From positions 7,565,158 to 7,629,157 of the forward strand of contig OX291560.1 in NCBI GenBank assembly GCA_946406115.1: a DNA stretch of 64,000 nt. Reading direction: 5' to 3'. Each line of letters opens with the position of its first letter. Position 1 is the first letter of the stretch. This DNA is from Apoda limacodes (lineage: Eukaryota > Arthropoda > Insecta > Lepidoptera > Limacodidae). The position numbers and the translations under genes are program-made. Below the pieces are notes generated by a model. The model saw nothing but the letters and a program-made list of their open reading frames with translations, ran no database searches and was not told where the DNA came from. Below, in pieces: positions 21,700-33,904 of this stretch.

Positions 21700-22730
21700 T
21701 TTCAACTCTTTCTACAAGTTGGTGATACTTTGCTAATACATATTATAAAGAAATCCTGTAACAAATCCAAATAATGAAAGATAAGCAATTAGGCAGCTGT
21801 TTCTGCCATTCCACAAAGTCGCGGAAACCAAAAGGACACCTTAACAGTAATATACCACAATAATATAACAAATATGTTCAAAGGGAAAACAGATTAGCTT
21901 TTGTGTTTGCTTAATATTGTTCACCTATGTAAGCTAAGAATCGTTAACGTTACACATAACGTTTATAGCCCATATTTTTTTAGTTTTGAACGCATTACAA
22001 CATTATCTACACTTAAAGTTACAACATACATTTTTATACAAAAAAGTAACTCACATAAAATACTGCCAACGACTTTTATTCGCTGCTACACGTGTTCCTT
22101 TCTCAGTTATTACAATTGCGATTCAAGTTCCTGTTCCAAACTTTAAGCGATAAAATGTAATCGAATTGAGTTTAGGAACGGCACTCAATGAGCGAACGAT
22201 GCAATTGTCAACACTCGCGACCCGCCATTTTGCATTTTATAACACTCGCTTAGTTGAACGCTTTGTTGACATGATGCTGGCGAAATGTTATGGAACGTTA
22301 CAAGAAGAATATTCAAGAATTTTCGAGCATTTTCATCAGTAGCCAATGATGGTACTTAATAAAGGGTTTTTTAGTGGTAAGTTTTAACACATCCATTTAG
22401 TACATCCATTGTACGACTCCTAAGACAAATGGCAAAAAGATACATTAATATTTTCGTAATTTCTGTTCATCTGTATTTCACAACTTTCTATTTCTGCCAT
22501 TTTTTCATCGATAGGTATTGATGAAATTTACAGCCAGTGTCTTACTAAAGCCGCCATACGGTTTTGTATTAAAATGAACTTAAAAAAAATAAAGTAAGTG
22601 CTTGTTAAATTTTAAAACAATTACAAAGTGAACTAACGTTGTTGCAGCTATGAGCGTGGATAGTGTAAGAGGATGGGGGCATTGAGGCCTGGTTCGGAGA
22701 AAAACGAATAAATTTAGTTTTTCCGATGTT
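21700..22730. other. Unassigned stretch
   Basis: No coding or RNA feature recognised. An 81-residue frame at 21901-22146 has no known domain. Confidence 0.4.
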
Positions 22731-22734
22731 CAAG

Positions 22735-23140
22735 GTCAACAAATAAGATGAAAACCAAAGCAATTACATAACGTAATGCGGATTCTGCGTATTCTCGAGT
22801 CTCTATCCAGTTTCGTCTCTGTACAAGCAAAACTGTGTCATCGGCGTAGGTAATAATTTTGCAAGATGCTAGAGGTAGTTTGCATAGATCATTAATATAT
22901 ATTAAGAAGAGGGTAGGCCCAAGGACAATACCCTGCGGCACTCCAAAATTGAGAAGTTCATCTTTACTAATGTATTCATCAATCTTGACACACTGCGATC
23001 GATCCGAAAGACAGCTTTTAAAAATTTCAAGTGCATCGCCCCTGACACCCTGACATCTTGACACCTATGTGTTCAAGTTTTTTAATTAAAATAGGTACAG
23101 AGACAGTGTCAAAAGCTTTGGAAAGATGTATAAATATACC
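22735..23140 (-). pseudogene. LINE reverse transcriptase, C-terminal half, split by insertion
   Basis: The minus strand reads IFIHLSKAFDTVSVPILIKK (palm motif A with its aspartate), then SDRSQCVKIDEYISKDE, GVPQGIVLGPTLFLIYINDL and YADDTVLLV (motif C with both aspartates). This order is that of the reverse transcriptase of jockey-like LINEs. The upstream half lies at 25193-25700 on the same strand. Joining the two at 23140/25193 restores the reading KTIG followed by IFIHL. The intervening 2.05 kb is another LINE on the opposite strand. Downstream, the similarity fades after 'ESALR'. Two halves of one palm domain in the right order make the interruption clear. Confidence 0.88.
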
Positions 23141-25192
23141 TTGCTGGTATGGAATGCTATATTCCTAACCCGCGAGTAGCTGCCGGCGTCAAAAAACGAC
23201 CATGGTTTAATAGGTCTTGCAGAAAAGCTAAAATTCTTAAGCAAACTGCATATGAGACTTGGACCACGGCTCGTAATAATAAGGATCCGAATATTTCTGA
23301 GTTAAAACGCAAATTAAATGCTGCCTCGAGGTTCAGTAAGAAAGCAACTGCCAAAGCAAAATTCTAATTCATCGGCAAAATAGGTGGGCGACTTGCGAGC
23401 TATCCTTCTGGGGAGTCGTGCTTTCTGATCGCTTGCCAAAGCTGCCGAAGGGAACTTTTGCCAGTCGTCGTTACCACCACTACGAAAGACCGATGGTGAC
23501 TTGGGCCATAGTGCTAAAGAGAAAGCCGATCTACTGGGCAGTCTCTTTGCCTCGAACTCGAACATGAACGATGAGGCGCTGTACCACCTACTATACCGTA
23601 GTGCGGTAAGACCATGCCGGAAATCTCCATAACGCAGCGGGAGGTCCGGCGGGCCTTGCTTTCTCTAGACGTTCATATGTCGAGTGGGCCAGACGGTATA
23701 CCAGCAGTGGTGCTTAAGCAGTGTGCTCCTGAGTTATGTCCTGTACTCACGCGCCTTTTCGCGCTTTCCTACCACACTAGGCAATTTCCGTCTTCATGAA
23801 AGACTGCGAATGTGCACCCGGTACCCAAAAAGGGCGATAGATCAAATCCATCGAATTACAGGCCTATCGCTATTACCTCTCTCCTCTCCAAGGTGATGGA
23901 GCGTGTGATCAACACACAGCTTCTTAGATACCTAGAAGTACACGATCTGGTGAGTGACCGTCAATATGGCTTTCGCCACGGTCGCTCGACTGGTGACCTT
24001 CTAGTGTATCTCACACACCGATGGGCACTAGCCATTGAGAGTCAGGGGGAGGCATTAGCATGTATCCTGGACATAGCGAAGGCGTTCGATTGGGTTTGGC
24101 ACCGGGGTCTTCTATCGAAGTCGCCATCTTCTATCGGAGTGCCCGAGGGTTTGTGCAAATGGGTGGCTAGCTTTTTACCATGGGTGGCAGACGTATACGA
24201 ACCGTAGTTGACGGTAGTTGCTCTGATAGCATGGACATTAATGCTGGTGTGCAAGGCTCTGTGCTGTCTCCTACGCTGTTTCTACTGCATATCAATGACA
24301 TGTTGGACATCAACAACATACATTGCTATGCGGATGACAGTGCTGGAGACGCTTTTTACACGGGTCGTGCAAAAATCCCTCGTTCCGTTGTGGAGGAAAA
24401 CGGCGGAGAAATTGTGTCTCAAATCGAGACCACACTGTCCAAGGTCTCTGACTCCATCTCCAAGAGCATTGGGATCCTTGGGGTCGTCATATCCAGATGT
24501 TCAGTTCCGAGATTATTTACAAGATAAGGAGAAGCTGGCGTCCAAAAAACTTGGTGTACTCAACAGAGCGAAGCAGTACTTCACGTCGGGGCAAAGGTTG
24601 TTACTTTACAAGTCGCAAGTTCGGCCCCATATGGAGTACTGCTGCCATCTCTGGGCAGGTGCACCCGGATACCAGCTTGGCCCTTTTGACTCGGTTCAAC
24701 GACGGGCTGTGAGAGTTGTCGACGATTCCAAAGTTACTTGCGATATCGAGCCCTTAAGTCTGAGGAGAGTCTTTGCCTCCCTGTGTGTGTTCTACCGCTT
24801 GTACAATGGGTTGTGTTCTGAGGTATTGTTCGAAATGATGCCCACGGCTACTTTCTCCACCATCCCATCCATATATCCATACCATCGCACCGCTCGACAT
24901 CGGCAGGGAATTCATTCTGACATTTTAGAACCTAAATGGTCGCGTACAGTGCGGTTTCAGAGAAACTACCTCCCGCGAACGCTTGAGTTGTCGAATGAGC
25001 TCCCTGCCAAGGTTTTCTCCAAGGACTGTAGTATGGGGTTCTTCAAGAAAGAAGTAATTAGATTTCTGAAGGGTCGGCAACGCGCAAGTGATACCCCTGG
25101 TGGTGCAAGCGCCCATAGACTACGGTGACCGCTTACCATCAGGCGGACCGTAAGCTTGTTTTCCACCTTAGTGGTTTAAAAAAGAAAAAAAA
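23141..25192 (+). mobile_element. Jockey-like LINE insertion, 5' truncated, with A-rich tail
   Basis: A 2.05-kb insertion that interrupts the minus-strand LINE. The 5' end starts within the linker between endonuclease and polymerase, so the endonuclease is missing, as expected from incomplete reverse transcription. The 3' end after the stop codon carries 'gcttaccatcaggcggaccg' and 'taagcttgttttccacctta', then an A-rich tail (25177-25193). The same 3' end is present at 30430-30500, 33905-33955 (minus) and 43910-43970. The junctions share only 'acc', so a target duplication is very short or obscured by the tail. Confidence 0.9.
23149..25128 (+). pseudogene. Jockey-like ORF2 (reverse transcriptase) remnant
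   Basis: In order the plus strand shows a linker (GVKKRPWFNRSCRKAKILK), a pre-RT block (SSGPDGIPAVVLKQCAPELC), NYRPIAITSLLSKVMERVI, FRHGRSTGDLLVYLTHRWA, motif A ILDIAKAFDWVWH, SVLSPTLFLLHINDML and motif C CYADDS. A long C-terminal region follows, including KLGVLNRAKQYFTSGQRLLL, PHMEYCCHLWAGAPGYQL and LRRVFASLCVFYRLYNGLCS, and ends in RTLELSNELPAKVFS. Both catalytic motifs are kept. Several frame changes occur (for example near 23370, 23800, 24190 and 24500). The usual 'GVPQG' reads GVQG, lacking the proline. A block of the thumb-adjacent region is deleted near 24460. The element cannot be autonomous. Confidence 0.9.
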
Positions 25193-25700
25193 ACCAATAG
25201 TTTTCAGTTTCTGACTAAAATTTTTTGCTACTGTTTCCGTCAGTTCAAGTACGGCATCTTCTGACGATATATCAGTTCTAAAACCAAATTGGTTCTCTGC
25301 AATTATTTTGTAAGTATTAAGGTAGTTCGAAAGTCTAAAATTTAGGATTTTCTCTAGAATTTTCGTGAGTGTACTTAAAACTGAGATAGGCCTATAATTA
25401 CTAACACTATCTCTGCTTCCATTTTTGTAAATTGGGTGTATCAAACCTTTTTAAATGCTTTGGGAAATATGCCGGAGGACAAACTGAGATTAAATATATG
25501 AGTGAGTATAGGTATTAATGTGTGTCTAGCTGCTTTAACAATTGAAATAGGTATCCCAGCCCAACCTGTTGTAGATATATTTTTTAAACTAAGAATAAAA
25601 CTTCATTATTATCAGTATTATACAGGAACATAGAGTTTGGCGGTGACGTATTATTAATATCGGAATTTAAATTTCTAATGTCATTATTTTTAAAAATTAA
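25193..25700 (-). pseudogene. LINE reverse transcriptase, N-terminal half, split by insertion
   Basis: Read on the minus strand: STTGWAGIPISIVKAARHTL, then THIFNLSLSSGIFPKAFKK, a frameshift, IHPIYKNGS, NYRPISVLSTLTKILEKIL and ENQFGFRTDISSEDAVLELT, ending KNFSQKLKTIG at the insertion point. These are the fingers and early palm of a LINE polymerase. A second frameshift lies near 25575. The downstream half is at 22735-23140. Confidence 0.88.
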
Positions 25701-25703
25701 GTC

Positions 25704-25755
25704 GCCTGCCGATAGTTTATACAAATTCAAGACAAAAAACTATCGGCGGATTAAT
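25704..25755. repeat. Short hairpin, 'ccgatagttt' inverted repeat
   Basis: 'gcctgccgatagttt' and 'aaactatcggcgg' are inverted copies around a ~23-base AT-rich loop. It lies just upstream (on the plus strand) of the terminal-repeat element at 25791. Probably a small non-coding repeat or part of that element's target. Confidence 0.6.
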
Positions 25756-25790
25756 AACTCGGGCGGCTCGGCTAAAACATCCGCTTCCAA

Positions 25791-26594
25791 TTGCACGCCT
25801 TTCCAGTGCTCTACTCTCGACATGTCAAAAAACCCAGTCTTTCGAAACTTAAATGACGTTTTTTTAATATAACACTTACAGGATAATATGTTGCACGCCT
25901 CATAAGCGGAGCGGTGAGGTAGTGCTCTACTCTCGACATGTCAAAAAACCCAGTCTTTCGAAACTTAAATGACGTGTTTTTAATATAACACTTACAGGAT
26001 AATATGTTGCACGCCTCATAAGCGGAGCGGTGAGGTATTGCACGCCTCATAAGCGGAGCGGTGAGGTAGTGCTCTACTCTCGACATGTCAAAAAACCCAG
26101 TCTTTCGAAACTTAAATGACGTTTTTTTTTTTAATATAACACTTACAGGATAATATGAGTGCACTAATATGAAGTTAAATAATCTGTCTAGCACATATGG
26201 TACATTTTATAAACAATTAATTTGTTTAATATAATAAATAATAACATTAAAACTAATCATTCTTGGATGTCCGTGAGTCTGTGTTTATGTGACCATGTAT
26301 GTGGCAGAGAAATTGGTCAAAAAATTCATCTTACCGGAATACTTTTGTTTTTAATATATAAAGTATTACACTGTGCTGATTCCAAGTTAATATTAGCGTT
26401 CTAAGTACTGTCGTTTAATTATAATTTATAAAAAACTAATATACCACTGTATACTGTATATCTATATATATATTTTTTATTTTTATTTTATAGTATATTT
26501 TTCCTCACCTTATTTGATATTTTATTTTAAAAAACTTGAGTTTTTGTTTTAGATTTTTTTTTTTTAATGTGAATGACCGCTATGAGGCGTGCAC
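25791..26594 (+). mobile_element. Non-autonomous element with 'gcacgcctcata' ends, amplified left end
   Basis: The left end 'tgcacgcctcataagcgg' and right end 'ccgctatgaggcgtgca' form a terminal inverted repeat of about 17 bases with one extra base. The body, 26158-26575, matches 32575-32990 almost perfectly. The left ~116-bp unit is repeated: 25791-25890 (lacking 'cataagcggagcggtgagg'), 25891-26006, a 31-bp partial 26007-26037, and 26038-26157. No protein is encoded; the 127-residue open frame at 25811-26194 on the minus strand simply translates this repetition. The superfamily is not determined. Confidence 0.85.
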
Positions 26595-26599
26595 TTTTG

Positions 26600-27195
26600 G
26601 ATTTTCCAAATTTTTTAATTTTCTGATTGATTGACTCACAAAATTATTTGAAGTAGAATAGTTTTCATGACATGGAAAATATACTGCGTAGTAGGTACCT
26701 ACCTATGAATTTTCTATAAAAAGAAAAAAAACACCGGATAAATGATGCATTGTAAAAACTTTACAATATTTCAAAATTTTTATTTATAAAAAACTAGTCC
26801 CCCAACCGTTGTAATGTAAACAATTAGTGATGCGGTTGTATAAAAAAAAAAAAGCAAACAGACTTTCGCATTTATATATTAGTTAGATAAGATCTGTTTG
26901 CATATCCAAAATTAAAACTGAAATTTTAAAATAACTTGTTTTTAATTTCAAATGGTCGTAGTTCGTACACTCTGTGACCGAGAAAATATCAGGAATCATT
27001 TTAAAGTTTTGCAATTCCCTCAACATTTGTTCAAACATTGGCGTTAAGTTTGCCCCACTAATTACACACAACCTTTTAACCCGTTGCATGCGTTAGGAAA
27101 CAAAGTTGACGCAAACATACCCCAACTGCGGCAATAGAAAGCACGTGGCGGTTTAGTTCCACAGACTATTTCGTAAACGTAGATTCTACTCCTTC
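26600..27195. other. Unassigned AT-rich stretch
   Basis: No gene or repeat recognised. The frame at 26883-27089 (68 residues, minus strand) lacks a known domain. Confidence 0.4.
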
Positions 27196-27199
27196 TTAT

Positions 27200-27842
27200 A
27201 TCATAAACTGTTTGTTTGTTTGTTCGTTTGTTACTCAATTACGCCGCAACAGAGATATTTAAAGAGGCAAAGCAGGACATAGGCTACGTTTATTCCAGAC
27301 TCAAAATTTCCCATGGGAATAACTAAAATAGAATTCCATTTGAACGAACTATAGAACTACAACCCATAAATTGCTATATAGCAAATTTCTTTAGTATAAT
27401 CAAGGAATGTCATAGCAATCCCACACCGTTAAGGGGGCCCTCCAACGCGCATAGATACATTTTGCTCTATGGGCGTTAAGCGGAAATAGACAATATTAAA
27501 ATCTCAAATAGAGATAATTTTTCTGTGCCAAAAATATATTATATATAGGCGAACAGCTTAGCGTAAAAAGGGAAAATAATTATTTACAATTATAACATAA
27601 AATATAGAAATTCTATTACAGTAATTTTCTAGCTTTTTAAATACTTAACATTTTATGAAATAAATTATGTTCCCGCTACTAGTTGTTAAGAAATATTAAA
27701 AATAGGAAAACGAGAGCTTTGGCCGTTATTTTTTTAAAGCGATGTTTTAAAAGATATCTTTAAACAAATACATTAACTTTTTAGTTAAATAATGTAGAAA
27801 GCCATGTTTGGCGGGTGGAGCTGCTAGCAAAAGCTAGTTTAC
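27200..27842 (+). repeat. Dispersed repeat ending 'gcaaaagctagtt'
   Basis: Begins near 'tgtttgtttgtttgttc', includes 'gaataactaaaatagaattc', and ends 'gtggagctgctagcaaaagc'. Same family as 14675-14965 but carrying about 350 extra AT-rich bases in the middle (27450-27800), which may be a separate insertion. Confidence 0.65.
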
Positions 27843-27844
27843 AA

Positions 27845-29930
27845 TAAGTGTTTAAATCCTGGCTTTGCTTGGTAAAAAAATAACTTAGTAACACTCTTGC
27901 GAATAAATTAGTCTAATTTGCATATTATTTTTTTTCTTGATATAGATAAGTTAATTACTATTACTCGTAGACATCCATTGCTGGACACAGGCTTTTTCTA
28001 AAAGGACAGAATCTTGACAACGAACCCGATTCTAAGCGTATGTAAATCTTAAATTAACCAACGCACAGCCTAATTTACTAATTTTAGAAACTTGAAATTT
28101 CGTTTAACCTTTGTTTTATGACGTAGATCTCCATTAAAAAAGGAGTTTGCGAAATTCAACCCAGAATCATTACCGAAAAAAAACTGAAATAAAAAAAATC
28201 CCGCAGGTATTGTTTCAAACTTGCGATCTATTCAATAGTTAAGATATTTTATTCAGTACGTAATGTTTTAAAATCTATTAAAACCTACGTTAAAAATCAA
28301 ATTGTCTAAGTACTGAAACGGACTATGTCTTACAGTTTGCTTGAAACTTCCGAATTCTGGACACGTTTATCGCGTTCACAAAATGCAAACACGTGTTTTG
28401 TGACGGCATAAAATTACAATAACACACATCCTCGCCTCATTGAGGGCGCTTTTGTAGCTGTATAAAATTATGTCAGATATTATATTATTTAATAAAATAA
28501 CTTGAAGTTATTTCTGCTAAAGACGGCCAGTTTTAGCAGAAATGCTAACTACAACTCACAGATATCATTTAGAAACTATATAAAACCTTCTAAAAATAGC
28601 TTATGACTAGTTTTACATTTACGACATTTGGATTTTATAATTTCTACGAAGAGAAAATTGAGGATATCTAATGGCGGCGGTAGTGGACTGTAAGAGGGGC
28701 CTTAAGAGAATACGATTCAGAGCGCTTGACAGCGTGCTTCATACAAACGAATTTCTCCCTTATTTTTGTTCACTAGCGCCGCAAATGGTAATCTTTGATT
28801 TCCTTTTTAAATAAAGCAAATTTCAAAGATGTGCTTGCTTGCTGCAGCAGGTGGAGGTCAGGAACACTATTAAAAAACCAAATAATAGTAATATATACTA
28901 TTATTAAAATAGGTAAAATTTGGTTGTTGGTTGGTATGTAGGGGGGTAAACTTTGCAACTACTGAACCGATTTTTTTAATTGTAATAGTTTACGGTAGTC
29001 CTGAGAAACATATTTATTTTTAATATTATAATTATTTTTTTTATTTTGAAAAACCATTGATTGCAATTCAATTTGGCAGGAAAAAGGCACTATTCCTTAA
29101 GGCTACTACAAAGCAATAATAACCTTAATGTTGGCGTAGGTAATGCTGGGACTTAAAAGGATATACGCAATCTGTCAAAGTCAATGGGTAAGGCACTACC
29201 TAACAAAGATTTTTTATTTGGAAACCTTACTATATTAATATAATTTAGTAGTTTTTAGGAGGATTTTAAAGTTTTCTTTGTGGCAAACTTTGTTAGAGGT
29301 CGGCAGCACTGTCAACGGCTGAGGGTCGTAATTCTGAAGGAAAACACTGAAGGAAGCTTATGGTGTACACAAATTTATAGCTTAATTTAGCAATTGTTTA
29401 TCACGTACTTTGAGACCTCACAAATGTATGGCAAATTGAAGTGAATAAATGAACCTAATTTTTTCATCTTGTTGTGCTTGGTTTAAGCGTGTACCGACTT
29501 TTAATCCTTTTTTAAACATTGCGTTCGTTTGATCCCTAGCTGTATCTTTATTACTCAAGCTTTAGCTATGCAATTAATATGTAAGATATTTAAAGATTCA
29601 CACTGTAAGTCATACATTGTAGAAACATAATTACCTTTACTTTCCTCGATAGAAACAAAAATCAAAGTTATCGCTAAATAACAAAATAGACCCTCAGTAC
29701 GGCGTTAATATTTTACGTGTGGTCATGTTTTCTATAACGTATACAACGGTATACATTTTACATTTGCAAAATGTGTATTTGTTTCAATAATAAGAAGGAT
29801 AGAACTAAATTCCCGCTAATGGGTGGAAACCAATCCGCCTTAGGAGCTAAGAAGTAAAGAAAACCCCATTTACTGGGGTCCCACAACTCTCCATCTCCAC
29901 GAGCAATGAGATCTTTGGTTTTGATATCTT
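27845..29930. other. Mostly unassigned; two small repeat pieces
   Basis: 27957-28000 holds 'catccattgctggacacagg', a dispersed lepidopteran motif. 28922-29005 ('ttgcaactactgaaccgatt') resembles part of another dispersed repeat. No gene is supported. Confidence 0.4.
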
Positions 29931-29935
29931 CAGCG

Positions 29936-30496
29936 ATGTTCAGTTCCAAGATCATTTGCAAGACAAGGTAAAGCTGGCGTCTAAGAAAACTTGGTGTACT
30001 CAACAGAGCGAAGCTGTGCTTCTCGTCGAGGCAAAGGTTGCAGCTTTACAAGTCGCAAGTTTATATGCCTATAAACCCTATATGGAGTACTGTTGCCATC
30101 TCTGGGCGGATGCACCCGGATACCAGCTTGGCCCTTTTGACTCGGTTCAACGACGGGCTGTGAAAATCGTCGACGATCCCTTGGACTCACAAGCCGTATC
30201 GAACCCTTCAGTCTGTGGAGCGACTTTGCCTCCCTGTGTGTGTTTTACCGCTTGTATAATGGGATATATTGAGAGGAATTGTTCAAAATGATGCCCACGT
30301 ACAGTGCGGTTTCAGAGAAAGTTCCACATACGAACGCTAAAGTTGTGGAATGAGCTCCCTGCCAAGGTTTTCTTGAAGGACTACAGTTTGGGGTTCTTCA
30401 AAAAAGAAGTTATTAGATTTTAAGCGTCCATAGGCTGCGGTGACCACTTACCATCAGGTGGGCCGCAAGCTTGTTTGCCACCTTAGTAATAAATAA

Positions 30497-30550
<54 letters not shown>
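29936..30550 (+). mobile_element. 3' end of a jockey-like LINE with long poly(A)
   Basis: Matches the 3' third of the 23141 element: 'gatgttcagttccaagatca', the peptide block EYCCHLWADAPGYQLGPFDS, QRRAVKIVDD, and after an internal deletion of about 120 bp (near 30298) 'tgcggtttcagagaaa' and 'gaatgagctccctgcc'. The 3' end 'taccatcaggtgggccgcaa' is followed by a tail containing over 50 consecutive A (30499-30550). It is frameshifted throughout and 5' truncated. The intact long A tail implies relatively late insertion compared with the other copies. Confidence 0.88.
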
Positions 30551-30552
<2 letters not shown>

Positions 30553-32480
30553 CCTTATACCTAAAATCAATTAGCGCCAGAAGCTCGGTACCCCTTAATA
30601 ATTGTTGAAACAACAATTTCAAGCAACTTTGATCAAATGTGTAATTGTATAAATAGCCAATAATTCTGCATTTTTTTAATATAAAATCCAAACATTTCAA
30701 GATTATTTTCTTTGTTTAGATTTTGCCTTCTGAATAATACGAAAAATACAAAAAAATAATTACAAAGTCTCTTTTCTTATCTATATCTTATACTAAAAAA
30801 ACGGAGCTTTAATTTTTTATTTATTTAAACTCTATGTTTTACATTTTTTTTATGTTTATTTAAACTAAAGAATAGTAAAATTGTGTCTAATTCAGATATT
30901 AGTTGAATGATCAGCGGAACCCATTATAACCCGACCAAATGAAGCTGAACGCATCAGTGGAGAGCACCTTTCAATGTGTGTACCATTCATTATGCATACC
31001 TATAATAATTTTCTATAAATCTGCAAACCTAACAAAGATCAGAAAGTATAATATACTAATGAACACACAAACAATTCATTAAGCTCTACTCAAGTCGGTT
31101 ACACTTAAGTGCACTCTAAGTGTTACTTACACTGTATATAATTACAGGGAAAGGCAATTAGTCGCCAATTATCTCAACACTCAGCATCCAAAGATAACGC
31201 TAAGATAAACGTTCTTGAATCTGGTTAAATTTACCGCTATTTCAATTATTATTTAATTTTAATGAGATCATTGTAAATAAAGTAAAAATTGTAAATACCG
31301 ATAGCATTATTTCATATCTATTTAAAGTAGCTTTTACCGGCGCAGGCGGTTCAAACTACCCAAAATTCGGATATCTTTTCTTCGGTTTTCAAGTAGCCTA
31401 TGTCCTTTCTCGGAACCCATACTATCTTCATGCCAAATTCCATCTGAATCGGTCCAGTGGTTTAAGCGTGAAGAGGTAACAGACAAGCAGATAGACTGAG
31501 TTACTTTTGCATTTATAAAGATAAATTTTGTTTAACAAATTATTCAGTTAGTATTTAATAAAGTCGTTACAGATAACGACTAAATAGCAGATTTTCCAAC
31601 GGTTTTCCTACGAATTTCGTGACGTCACATACAAAACGTCAGAAGAAGCTAGTGCCCGGTAGATATTCTAGATTATTAACAATGTTTTAGTTTTTTATGT
31701 TTCAATATTTTAGTATATTTTAGTACCTATGGCTTAAACCAATAATTATTTTTTTAATTTTCATAATATTTTTTACGGTACAATAATAATAATATACTTT
31801 ATTGATAAAAATAACTACAATCCATTTATTGTTAGTAATGCTTAAAAACTAGGTTAGTACACACATAATATATCATTTCAATTTATCATTGTAACATAAT
31901 ATATCAAAATATAAAAAAAAAATTAAATAAATACAATAATGACTACTACTATCACTTCATTATAATGTCAATATATTTCTTATGGATATTATTATATGAC
32001 TGGAGACGATAAAATAAATCGAAATATTTCAAATACTTACCTATTCTTTTTCTTATTTAATATAATTAATTAATTTCAAATTCATTTTAATTTATTGATT
32101 ATAAAAAAGAGTTATTCTAAATTGTATCGACAAAGCCAAGAGCATCAAGTCAACGAGAAATTTTCAATTTGTAAGGTTCAAAACTCAGAGAGCATGCAAC
32201 ATTATCGCTTGTACTTGTATGTAAGCAATGATCAATACCACTGCGTCGAAACACAATCAAAAATTTTTTTATCAATGACTGCCGACGCCAACCGCTTATT
32301 AGCAACGGAAAAAACAATAACTGTGCTGAGATTACACGTTAAACCGAATGTTAACATAATATGGACATTCCTTTTTGGAAATATGCTTTTGAACACAAAT
32401 TTGTCAGGACAGGACTATAAATTTGTAACACTGGTTTTTAAAAGGAATTAGTTTCTAAGAGCTTTTTGGAATTGACACTT
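30551..32480. other. AT-rich stretch with one repeat fragment and an unexplained open frame
   Basis: 31340-31520 resembles a dispersed repeat ('gtagcctatgtcctttctcg', 'catgccaaattccatctgaa'), inverted relative to the 58262 family. The plus-strand open frame 32095-32451 (118 codons, beginning at TTG) is the longest without an obvious transposon origin, but I recognise no domain and would not call it a gene. Confidence 0.4.
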
Positions 32481-32482
32481 AA

Positions 32483-33005
32483 TTGCACGCCTCATAAGCG
32501 GAGCGGTGAGGTAGTGCTCTACTCTCGACATGTCAAAAAACCCAGTCTTTAACACTTACAGGATAATATGAGTGCACTAATATGAAGTTAAATAATCTGT
32601 CTAGCACATATGGTACATTTTATAAACAATTAATTTGTTTAATATAATAAATAATAACATTAAAACTAATCATTCTTGGACGTCCGTGAGTCTGTGTTTG
32701 TGTGACCATGTATGTGGCAGAGAAATTGGTCGAAAAATTCATCTTACCGGAATACTTTTGTTTTTAATATATAAAGTATTACACTGTGCTGATTCCTAGT
32801 TAATATTAGCGTTCTAAGTACTGTCGTTTAATTATAATTTATAAAAAACTAATATACCACTGTATACTGTATATCTATAAATATATTTTTTTTTTATTTT
32901 ATAGTATATTTTTTCCTCACCTTATTTGTTATTTTATTTTAAAAAACTTGAGTTTTTGTTTTAGAATTTTTTTTTAAATGTGAATGACCGCTATGAGGCG
33001 TGCAC
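32483..33005 (+). mobile_element. Second copy of the 'gcacgcctcata' element
   Basis: Runs from 'ttgcacgcctcataagcgg' to 'gctatgaggcgtgcac' and matches 26038-26594 with few differences. It has only one left-end unit, with about 36 bases missing after 'cccagtcttt'. Both copies share the same right flank 'ttttggattttcca', so the element may extend slightly beyond the inverted repeat. It is short and non-coding, as in MITEs. Confidence 0.88.
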
Positions 33006-33009
33006 TTTT

Positions 33010-33900
33010 GGATTTTCCAATTTTTTCTGAATATAGAGATCTAATGGTTATATTTATGCGCAAACGACCTTGCTTGAAATCAAACTTGTAATTGGTGACC
33101 AGTTTTTTAGGCACCTACTAAATAATTAAACTCAGGGCACGGGGCTACAATTTGATGGTTCGAGGTAGCAGATTTCTCCCGTTTAGGAGAGTTTGGGGTA
33201 TAGTAGGAAGATCATGTCAGGTAATTTATGTTGGTAAGAAAAAAGTACACCTTCCGTTCGAAAGTAAGTTTGAAAATAAAATACATTGTTTCTATGAAAA
33301 CTAAGAATCTAGATCCAAGTAAAATAAGTGCGATCATTGAGCTTATATGTACTACCAACCTGAGAAAACAGCGCGCTTGCCGCTGCTGTCTCAAAATTTG
33401 CAATATATCCTGCAGTGTACTTAGTTACTAGCTGAAACAGGGTTTCCCGCGTATGGCACGTGACGTACTCATAGTAACTAGAACTTCATCAGTAATGTGA
33501 CGTTTGCTTATAGCTTCTCATCTAGTGAAACACAATACCTAAATGGGTGCTATTCGATTATAGTACAGAATTTTTAACAAATCTTTCATCATATCCATAC
33601 TTTTCAAACCTCACTCGTTTCCCGTTTGTAGTATAAAATCACCGCAGACGATAATTCTCATAATCCACGCCGCGTACAACATAACCTTTCACACCTAGCT
33701 GGGTAATTGCTTGTACAACAAACTACTAGGCACACGCCCCGGGTTCACTTGAATAGAACTGAATAGCCTTGAATAGAAATATAATAATATCCATAATACT
33801 AGACAGATTTGATGCATGCTATACTATCATTTTCCTGCGGCTTTGGTTATGTAAGTTTGTGCTTTTTGTTGTGTAGTTGCAAAATGGCTGATCGGCTTAT
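33010..33900. other. Unassigned stretch
   Basis: No gene or repeat recognised. Overlapping opposite frames at 33212-33431 look incidental. Confidence 0.4.
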
Positions 33901-33904
33901 GACT

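Noticed and set aside
25811..26194. 127-residue minus-strand frame with repeated peptide
   Set aside because: The peptide repeats because the DNA is the tandem left-end unit of a non-coding element.
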